A DNA stretch of 64,000 bases, from positions 124,001 through 188,000 of the forward strand of contig NZ_JARJBB010000004.1 in assembly GCF_029269835.1 (NCBI RefSeq), written 5' to 3'. This document shows, one piece after another, positions 58,626-64,000 of the stretch. The stretch is from Streptomyces tropicalis. GTDB taxonomy: Bacteria > Actinomycetota > Actinomycetes > Streptomycetales > Streptomycetaceae. The notes beneath the pieces were generated by a model that saw only the letters and a list, made by a program, of their open reading frames with translations, made no database searches and was not told where the DNA came from. How positions within the stretch are numbered: position 1 is the stretch's first letter; the number at the start of each line of letters is the position of its first letter. The translations under genes were made by a program, and so were the position numbers.

Positions 58626-58810
58626 GAGTTCTCCGGCGTCGGTGCCGCGTCCGTACGCCGTCTCGCGGCCGCCGGACGGCCCGGCCGTGGTCCCGTCCGA
58701 TCCGCGCGGTCCGGCCGGGTCCGCTTCCCCTCCGGGCGCGGGCACGAAGGCGCCGGCCGGCCCCCGGGGTCGGGGTGCCGGCCGGCGCGGCGGGCCGGGC
58801 AGGGTGCCAG

Positions 58811-59413
58811 TCAGGCCTTGGGCCTGCGGGCGTGCACCGCCCGGCCGAGCCGCCGGCCGAGCAGCAGGTAGCCGAGCAGCGCGCCCGTGGTGTTCAGGAT
58901 GACGTCGTCGATGTCGAAGGCGCGCCCGGTGATGAGCGCCCCCTGGGCGAACTCGACCATGAGCATCACCATCGCCGTCAGCAGCACCACGCGCAGCAGT
59001 CCCCGTGCCTTCGGCGCGAGGACCGGCACCAGCACGCCGAAGGGGACCCCGAGCACCAGGTTCCCGCCGAGCTGCTTGACCGCGTCGCGCAGCGACGGCG
59101 CGTTCAGGTACAGCCGCAGCGAGGCCCCCGGATGCAGGTTGGTGTGGGCGATGGACGCGGACGCGGGCGACGGTTCGAGCGTCAGCTTCGCCAGGACGAC
59201 CGCGAAGGCCACCATGAAGACGAAGGCGCACAGCATCGCCAGCAGACGCAGCGGCCAGGGGAGCGGCCGGCGCTCCTCGGCGGCCGGCTCCGGGGTTTGA
59301 GCCTTCTTCGCGGTCCGCGCCGTCTTCGCGGGTCCCGCCGTCTTCGCGGGCCCCGCCTTCTTCGCGGTCCGCGGTCGGAATACGGTACGCGGACTCAGGG
59401 CCACGCGAGCCAT
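58811..59413 (-). CDS. VanZ-family membrane protein with Lys/Ala/Pro-repeat N-terminus
   Basis: The 200-residue protein has a basic low-complexity N-terminus (about 17-40) with GPAKTA-type repeats. A VanZ-like domain of four helices follows (LLAMLCAFVFMVAFAVVLAKL, GGNLVLGVPFGVLVPVL, VVLLTAMVMLMVEFAQGALI, FDIDDVILNTTGALLGYLLL). VanZ proteins give low-level teicoplanin tolerance or have unknown envelope roles. The basic tail could contact acidic lipids or nucleic acid. Confidence 0.85.
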   Translation of the reverse strand: MARVALSPRTVFRPRTAKKAGPAKTAGPAKTARTAKKAQTPEPAAEERRPLPWPLRLLAMLCAFVFMVAFAVVLAKLTLEPSPASASIAHTNLHPGASLRLYLNAPSLRDAVKQLGGNLVLGVPFGVLVPVLAPKARGLLRVVLLTAMVMLMVEFAQGALITGRAFDIDDVILNTTGALLGYLLLGRRLGRAVHARRPKA

Positions 59414-59549
59414 GGGCTCCTCCAGTTGTCAACATCCCAGCGTTGTGACGCGGTTACCCCTGAAAGCCGCGCGGATGCCCTGACCGGTGCGACCGGTGCG
59501 ACCGGGAGGCCGCCCCAGGCCCCGGGCAGGCGCCGTCCTGCGAGCGGGA

Positions 59550-60200
59550 TCAGGTCCCGTAGGTGACACGCACCTCCTGGAAGCCGAGGGAGCGCAGCAG
59601 GCCCTGGAGCATGCCGGTCGTGTTGGTCTCGGCGCGGGCGGTCAGCCCGCTGTCCTTGGCCGCGTCGCCGATGTGCCGCACCGCGAGCTGCTGCACCGCG
59701 CGCTCGCTGTTGGGGTTGTCGGAGAACAGGTCGCCGATCCGGTCCAGCAGCCCGCGCTGCTTGGAGACGGCGTAGGAGTGGTCCGGGTCCAGGGCCGGCT
59801 TGCCGAGCCGGGCGTGCGGCAGGCGCAGTGTGGCGGAGGTGCGGTCGGCGTTGACCGTCACGTCCTTGCCGCCGACGCGGCCGAGGTCGACGTAGGCGTC
59901 CACCGTGCCCGCCCCGACGTACAGGGTGCGGGTGCCGCGGATCGCGTCCGGCAGGTACTTGGAGTCCTTCTCCAGGTCCACGACCACCTGGAAGTTGCCG
60001 GAGGCGGCGTCGTAACGGCTCATGTCCTGGATGGACTTCAGCAGCGCCGGACCCGAGCGGTCGTGCGTCTCGGTGCCGAACACGTCCCTGAGGCCCGGCA
60101 GTACGGCCAGGCGGATGCCCGCGAACAGCACCACGAGTACCGTCACCAGGACGGTCAGCACCTTGGCCCAGCCGGGCATGCGCCCGATCGAAGTCGTCAT
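59550..60200 (-). CDS. DUF4230-domain membrane-anchored protein
   Basis: The 216-residue protein has an N-terminal anchor helix (AKVLTVLVTVLVVLFAGIRLAVLP) and an extracytoplasmic DUF4230 domain. Visible stretches are LLKSIQDMSRYDAASGNFQV, GTVDAYVDLGRV, SERAVQQLAVRHIGDAA and a C-terminal TGMLQGLLRSLGFQEVRVTY. The function of the family is unknown. ATG 60200 is used. Confidence 0.82.
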   Translation of the reverse strand: MTTSIGRMPGWAKVLTVLVTVLVVLFAGIRLAVLPGLRDVFGTETHDRSGPALLKSIQDMSRYDAASGNFQVVVDLEKDSKYLPDAIRGTRTLYVGAGTVDAYVDLGRVGGKDVTVNADRTSATLRLPHARLGKPALDPDHSYAVSKQRGLLDRIGDLFSDNPNSERAVQQLAVRHIGDAAKDSGLTARAETNTTGMLQGLLRSLGFQEVRVTYGT

Positions 60201-60462
60201 TCGACGGCCCTCCTTCCTGCCTCTGCGGATGCCCGCCAAACGCCTCCGCAGACCGGTCGCTCGGCGGAGCGGGCGCCGGCACGGCCGGACCCGCCCGGTG
60301 CCGACCGCCTCCCGCGCCCGGATCGGCGTCGCGCAGGGGCCCGCCGCCGGTCCGGGGCGTGCGGGTCCCGTGGCGGACACGGACCGCCGTCCGGCGCGCC
60401 CCGCCCGGCGGCGGTCAGTAGCATGAGCCCGGCAGCGGAATTGATCACGCGGGGAGCGGCTC

Positions 60463-61431
60463 GTGCGAGACATCGCGGTGTTCAGCGGAAGTGCCCATCC
60501 CGGACTGGCGGCGGAGGTCTGCGCCCACCTGGGGGTCCCGCTCAGTCCGACCCGGGTCAGCCGGTTCGCCAACGACTGCCTGGAGGTGCAGCTGCAGGCG
60601 AACTGCCGGGAGCGGGACGTCTTCGTGATCCAGCCGCTCGTCAAGCCGGTGCAGGAGCACCTGGTCGAGCTGCTGATGATGTGCGACGCGGCCCGCGGCG
60701 CCTCGGCCGCCCGGATCACGGTCGTCATGCCCCACTACTCCTACGCCCGCTCCGACAAGAAGGACGCCCCGCGCATCTCCCTCGGGGGGCGTCTGGTCGC
60801 GGACCTGCTCGTCGCGGCGGGCGCCGGCCGCGTCCTCGCGATGACCCTGCACGCGCCGCAGGTGCACGGCTTCTTCTCGGTGCCGGTCGACCACCTGCAC
60901 GCGCTGCGGGAACTGGCCGCGCACTTCCGCCGGTACGACCTGTCCCGGACCACGGTCGTCTCCCCGGACCTCGGCAACGCCAAGGAGGCGGCGGCCTTCG
61001 CGCGGATGCTCGGCGCCCGGGTGGCCGCGGGGGCCAAGCAGCGGTTCGCCGACGACCGGGTGAGCATCAACTCCGTCATCGGCGACGTGACCGGGCGGGA
61101 CGTGATCGTCCTGGACGACGAGATCGCCAAGGGCAGCACGGTCCTGGAACTCCTGGACCGGCTGCGGGAGGCGGGGCCGCGGTCGATCCGGGTCGCCTGC
61201 ACCCACGGCCTGTTCGCGGAGGGCGCGCTGAAGCGGCTCACGGAGCAGCCCGACGTGCTGGAGATCGTGTGCACCAACACGGTGCCGCTGCCCGTGGACG
61301 ACCCCGAGGAGTTCCGCGGCAAGCTGCGGGTCCTGTCGATCGCCCCCGCGCTCGCCGAGGCCGTCCGGCGCATCCACAACGGCGAGTCCGTCAGCGCCCT
61401 GTTCGACGCGCCGCGCGACGAGGAGGAGTGA
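60463..61431 (+). CDS. Ribose-phosphate pyrophosphokinase (PRPP synthetase) paralogue
   Basis: The 322-residue protein has the PRPP synthetase layout: AVFSGSAHPGLAAEVCAHLG, SRFANDCLEVQLQANCRERD, VMPHYSYARSDKKDAPRISL and SPDLGNAKEAAAFARMLG. The PRPP-binding loop reads VLDDEIAKGSTVLELLDRL instead of the usual DDMxDTGGT, and the regulatory flexible loop is different too. It is probably a second, divergent synthetase beside the housekeeping Prs, which is not in this window. GTG 60463 is used. Confidence 0.87.
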   Translation: MRDIAVFSGSAHPGLAAEVCAHLGVPLSPTRVSRFANDCLEVQLQANCRERDVFVIQPLVKPVQEHLVELLMMCDAARGASAARITVVMPHYSYARSDKKDAPRISLGGRLVADLLVAAGAGRVLAMTLHAPQVHGFFSVPVDHLHALRELAAHFRRYDLSRTTVVSPDLGNAKEAAAFARMLGARVAAGAKQRFADDRVSINSVIGDVTGRDVIVLDDEIAKGSTVLELLDRLREAGPRSIRVACTHGLFAEGALKRLTEQPDVLEIVCTNTVPLPVDDPEEFRGKLRVLSIAPALAEAVRRIHNGESVSALFDAPRDEEE

Positions 61432-61480
61432 CCGGCGCCGCACCCGGACGGTGACGGCCCGGGCCGCGGCGCCCGACCGC

Positions 61481-61888
61481 TCACAGCGGGCCGGACGCGG
61501 CCTCGGGCTGCTCCAGGGCCGCGTCCAGCGTCGGCTGCGGCGGCAGCAGCGCGGCCAGCCCGGTGACGCGCAGGACGCGCAGGGTCAGCGGGTGCGTGCA
61601 CACCAGGCGCAGGTCGCCTCCGTGGTCGAGGACCCGGCTGCGGGCCCGGTACAGCAGGCGCAGTCCGGAGCAGTCGAAGAAGTCGACCCGGCTCAGGTCG
61701 ATCACCACCCGGGCGCCGGGTTCGCCGGTCGCCCGGTCCATATGGGGAAGGATGCGGACCGCCGCGGCGATGTCGATCTCGCCGCGCAGCTCCAGCACGG
61801 TGTGCCCGCGGTCCCGGTGCACGCGCAGCGGCCGGTCGGGCGGTGCGGGTTCCTGCGGCACGGCGCCTCGCCTCCAACCGGTCGGCAT
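61481..61888 (-). CDS. STAS-domain anti-sigma-factor antagonist
   Basis: The 135-residue protein has a SpoIIAA-like STAS domain with LRVHRDRGHTVLELRGEIDI, RVVIDLSRVDFFDCSGLRLL (Ser of DCSG as phosphorylation site) and HPLTLRVLRVTGLAALLP. It would bind and sequester an anti-sigma kinase when dephosphorylated. ATG 61888 is preferred. A GTG at 61942 in the same frame opens with an 11-base G tract and would add 18 residues. Confidence 0.85.
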   Translation of the reverse strand: MPTGWRRGAVPQEPAPPDRPLRVHRDRGHTVLELRGEIDIAAAVRILPHMDRATGEPGARVVIDLSRVDFFDCSGLRLLYRARSRVLDHGGDLRLVCTHPLTLRVLRVTGLAALLPPQPTLDAALEQPEAASGPL

Positions 61889-61929
61889 ACGGCGGGGACC
61901 GCGGATCCATGGGTCGGCCTCACGCCCAA

Positions 61930-61940
61930 CCCCCCCCCCC
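61930..61940. repeat. Homopolymer C11/G11 tract upstream of the STAS gene
   Basis: Eleven consecutive C on plus (G on minus) lie 42 bases upstream of ATG 61888, between the alternative GTG start and the conserved reading. Confidence 0.8.
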
Positions 61941-62141
61941 ACCCCTGAAAGCTACCCTCGTTGGAGTGAATTCCAGCATGTTCGGTTGACATATGTCATC
62001 GATTTCAGGCGGGTTGACACAGCGTCTCCCCGCACGGCGTGTGACATGTCCGGCGATGCCGCCCGTGTCCTGCGCGCGGCACGTGCCGAACGGCCCCGCC
62101 CGCACCCCGCCCCTGCTGGAGCCGCCGTGCCCGCCGGGCCC

Positions 62142-63092
62142 TCAGTCGACGAGCAGGACCAGCTTGCCCGTGGTGCGGCCGGTGCCGCCGAGCGCGTGCG
62201 CCTCGGCGGCACCGGCCAGCGGGAAGGTCCCGGCGATCGTGGCGCGCAGCCCGCCCGACTCCACCAGGTCGGCGATCGCCCGCATGCCGTGCTGGTCGGC
62301 GTCCACCAGCATCCTGACCGCCCGCACCCCGAGCCGCTCGGCCTCCCGGGGGAACGCGTCGGTGCCGACCGGCAGGATCGAGACCACGACGCCGCCCGGC
62401 CGCACGACCCGCAGCGAGCGGACCGACGTCTCCCCGCCCAGGGTGTCGAGCACCACCTCGACGTCCCGCACCGCCTCGGTGAAGTCGGTCGTCCGGTAGT
62501 CGATCGCCTCGTCCACCCCGATCCCGCGCAGGAAGTCGTGCTTGGGCGCGCTCGCGGTGCCGATCACGTACGCGCCCAGGGACTTGGCGATCTGCACCGC
62601 CACGTGCCCGACGCCGCCGGCCGCCGCGTGGATCAGCACCCGCTGCCCCGGCCGCACGCCTGCCCGCTCCACCAGGGCCTGCCAGGCCGTCAGCGAGACC
62701 AGCGGCAGCGCTCCCGCCTGGGTGTGGTCGATGCCGGCGGGCTTCGGGACGAAGGCCCGTGCCGGGCCGGCCACGTACTCGGCGTGCGAGCCGTGGCCGA
62801 ACGGGTAGGGCAGCATGCCGAAGACCTCGTCCCCGGGCCGGAGGTGCGCGACGCCGACGCCGACCGCCTCGACGACGCCGGAGGCGTCCCAGCCGAGCAC
62901 GAACGGCGGCTCGCCGAGGAACGCGCCGGTGGCCCGGTGCTTCCAGTCGGTCGGGTTGACCCCGGCGGCACGGACCCGGACCAGCACCTCGTTCGCCCGC
63001 GGCGCGGGCCGTTCCAGCTCCACCTCCTTCAGGACCTCGGGACCGCCGAGGACGTCCTGGCTGATGGCGCGCATGGTGTTCACAGTGCTCAT
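62142..63092 (-). CDS. NADP-dependent quinone oxidoreductase-like (MDR family)
   Basis: The 316-residue zinc-independent medium-chain reductase has MRAISQDVLGGPEVLKEVEL, RVRAAGVNPTDWKHRATGAF, HAAAGGVGHVAVQIAKSLGA (NADP-binding AxxGxGxxxxQ) and a C-terminal HALGGTGRTTGKLVLLVD. It should reduce quinones or enones with NADPH. ATG 63092 is used. It is divergent from the VOC gene across 193 bases. Confidence 0.92.
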   Translation of the reverse strand: MSTVNTMRAISQDVLGGPEVLKEVELERPAPRANEVLVRVRAAGVNPTDWKHRATGAFLGEPPFVLGWDASGVVEAVGVGVAHLRPGDEVFGMLPYPFGHGSHAEYVAGPARAFVPKPAGIDHTQAGALPLVSLTAWQALVERAGVRPGQRVLIHAAAGGVGHVAVQIAKSLGAYVIGTASAPKHDFLRGIGVDEAIDYRTTDFTEAVRDVEVVLDTLGGETSVRSLRVVRPGGVVVSILPVGTDAFPREAERLGVRAVRMLVDADQHGMRAIADLVESGGLRATIAGTFPLAGAAEAHALGGTGRTTGKLVLLVD

Positions 63093-63285
63093 GGTCACCC
63101 AGCCTGCCGGGAAACGCGCCACGGGGACAACGCGCCCGCAGGCCGTCCCGGCCCGGACGCGCTCGCGCGCAGGACGGCCGCTTCCCCTGCTCCGCCTCGG
63201 CCGGCCGACTGAATCCGCGGGACCGGGATATCCGCCAGGGAAGGGGCGGCGGGCCCGTCCGGCCGCCGGAATCTTCGGAGGGGAC

Positions 63286-63678
63286 ATGCCACTGGTGACC
63301 GCGGGCGTCGTGGTGCTCGACTGCGCCGAGCCCGAGAAACTCGCCGTGTTCTACAAGGAGTTCCTGGAGGCGGAGGAGACCGAGGCGACCGCCAACCTGG
63401 TGGAGATCCGCAACGCCGACGGGATGCGGATGGCCTTCCGCCGCGACGCCAACGCGACGCCGCCGAGCTGGCCGCGTCCCGAGAACTCGCTCCAGGCCCA
63501 CCTGGACTTCCGGGTCGAGGACCTGGACGCCGCCGAACGCCGCGTCGTCGAGCTCGGAGGTCGCCCGGTGGAGGCGAAGGAGGGCCCCGGCCCGTACGAG
63601 GAGCGCATCTGCGCCGATCCCGCGGGCCATTCCTTCACGCTGCGCTCCGCCCGCCTGAAGGCCCCGAAGCAGGGCTGA
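63286..63678 (+). CDS. VOC-superfamily (glyoxalase/bleomycin-resistance fold) protein
   Basis: The 130-residue protein has the paired beta-alpha-beta-beta-beta modules VTAGVVVLDCAEPEKLAVFY and LQAHLDFRVEDLDAAERRVV. It ends CADPAGHSFTLR, with a metal-ligand-type pattern. The substrate is unknown. GGAGGGG precedes ATG 63286. Confidence 0.87.
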   Translation: MPLVTAGVVVLDCAEPEKLAVFYKEFLEAEETEATANLVEIRNADGMRMAFRRDANATPPSWPRPENSLQAHLDFRVEDLDAAERRVVELGGRPVEAKEGPGPYEERICADPAGHSFTLRSARLKAPKQG

Positions 63679-63683
63679 CCCCG

Positions 63684-63724
63684 CCGGGACAGGCCCCCGC
63701 CCCGGCGGCGGGGGCCTGTCCCGG
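63684..63724. terminator. Strong bidirectional terminator between VOC and DUF4235 genes
   Basis: A perfect 18-base-pair stem (63684-63701 with 63707-63724) and CCGGC loop lie 5 bases after the VOC stop and 17 bases before the convergent DUF4235 stop. Confidence 0.85.
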
Positions 63725-63741
63725 CCGGGGCACGGACCGGG

Positions 63742-64000
63742 TCAGTCCCGGCCGCCGCGTTCCTTCGCCGGCCACACGCCGGTGGACCGCTCGATGGCCT
63801 TGGCCCCCGCGCGGTCCACAGCGCTGCGCACCACCGCGAAGATGGCGCCCTGGACGGCCGCGGCGAACAGGATCTCGCCCCAGCGGCGGTCCGCGTCCAG
63901 GGCGTCCGGTGCGTCGTCCTCGTGCCGGATCGCCTTCCACGTCGCGCGGAACGCCATCCCGGCCAGCGTGCCGCCGGCCCAGCCCAGCACGAACCCGACG
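63742..64000 (-). CDS. DUF4235-family membrane protein (5' end outside the window)
   Basis: The visible 86 residues include VGFVLGWAGGTLAGMAFRAT, WKAIRHEDDAPDALDADRRW and GEILFAAAVQGAIFAVVRSA. This matches the DUF4235 layout of a glycine-rich first helix, an acidic linker and a second helix. The N-terminus continues beyond base 64000, so the gene is truncated by the window. Function unknown. Confidence 0.8.
   Translation of the reverse strand, partial: VGFVLGWAGGTLAGMAFRATWKAIRHEDDAPDALDADRRWGEILFAAAVQGAIFAVVRSAVDRAGAKAIERSTGVWPAKERGGRD

Overview
The window reads as chromosome from a Streptomyces or very close actinobacterium. Base composition is very GC-rich (my estimate is about three quarters, not computed), third codon positions are nearly all G or C, GTG starts are common, the single TTA codon I found is in a regulator, and the gene families are typical of the genus (PucR-type regulators, BlaI/M56 pairs, CYP102-like P450s, DUF6510, DUF4235, DUF3626). 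No tRNA, rRNA, CRISPR array, integrase or complete insertion sequence was seen. At least four decayed genes and a 30-bp minisatellite suggest a variable, accessory part of the chromosome.

Layout. 0.2-7.2 kb: an SRPBCC gene broken by one in-frame TGA, a DUF2231-Rieske protein, a secreted GH81 beta-1,3-glucanase with a palindromic operator, a small membrane protein and a collagen-like secreted protein. 7.6-16.1 kb: an envelope block with a NodB deacetylase, a lipid-type glycosyltransferase, a DedA protein, two BlaI/M56 regulator pairs, an MFS exporter and a PAP2 phosphatase. CTAC/GTAG operator palindromes lie in front of both blaI genes, the dedA/glycosyltransferase divergent region and the PAP2 gene. 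16.3-20.6 kb: a RibD-like reductase, an SMI1/KNR4 protein, a PucR-type regulator with a TTA codon and an HSL-type esterase. 20.9-26.3 kb: a sulfite-oxidase-like Moco enzyme with a ferredoxin-NADP-reductase-like partner and DUF6510, a DUF318 permease behind a CsoR-like operator, and a MoxR/VWA pair. 26.5-32.9 kb: an osmoprotectant ABC transporter (two permeases and a lipoprotein) whose ATPase lies about 3 kb away, with a DUF3761 secreted protein and a helR-type gene preceded by a rifamycin-associated element in between.

33.0-41.6 kb: lutABC, a decayed lacI, a proline-iminopeptidase-like hydrolase, an ECF41-like sigma factor followed by a hydrolase fragment, and a stand-alone CYP102-like P450 divergent from a tetR gene. 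41.7-48.2 kb: an iron-box-controlled DUF2470 gene, a lactonase-fold secreted protein, a hypothetical protein, a FUSC membrane protein, an FBP-domain protein, a frameshifted DUF3626 gene carrying a hairpin insert, and the minisatellite. 48.2-56 kb: a PAS-LuxR regulator divergent from a full P450-BM3-type fusion, a ROK repressor, a class V aminotransferase-fold enzyme and a methyltransferase. 56-64 kb: an SDR gene driven by a MerR-type promoter, a PHP phosphoesterase, a VanZ protein, DUF4230, a PRPP synthetase paralogue, a STAS protein, a quinone oxidoreductase, a VOC protein and a truncated DUF4235 gene at the edge.

The most coherent candidate system is the envelope block at 7.6-16.1 kb. Two repressor/membrane-protease pairs and their shared operator motif appear to couple envelope damage to undecaprenyl-phosphate recycling (DedA and PAP2), a glycolipid or polysaccharide branch (glycosyltransferase and deacetylase) and an exporter. 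The grouping rests on operator sequences and operon layout, not on any direct evidence of regulation.
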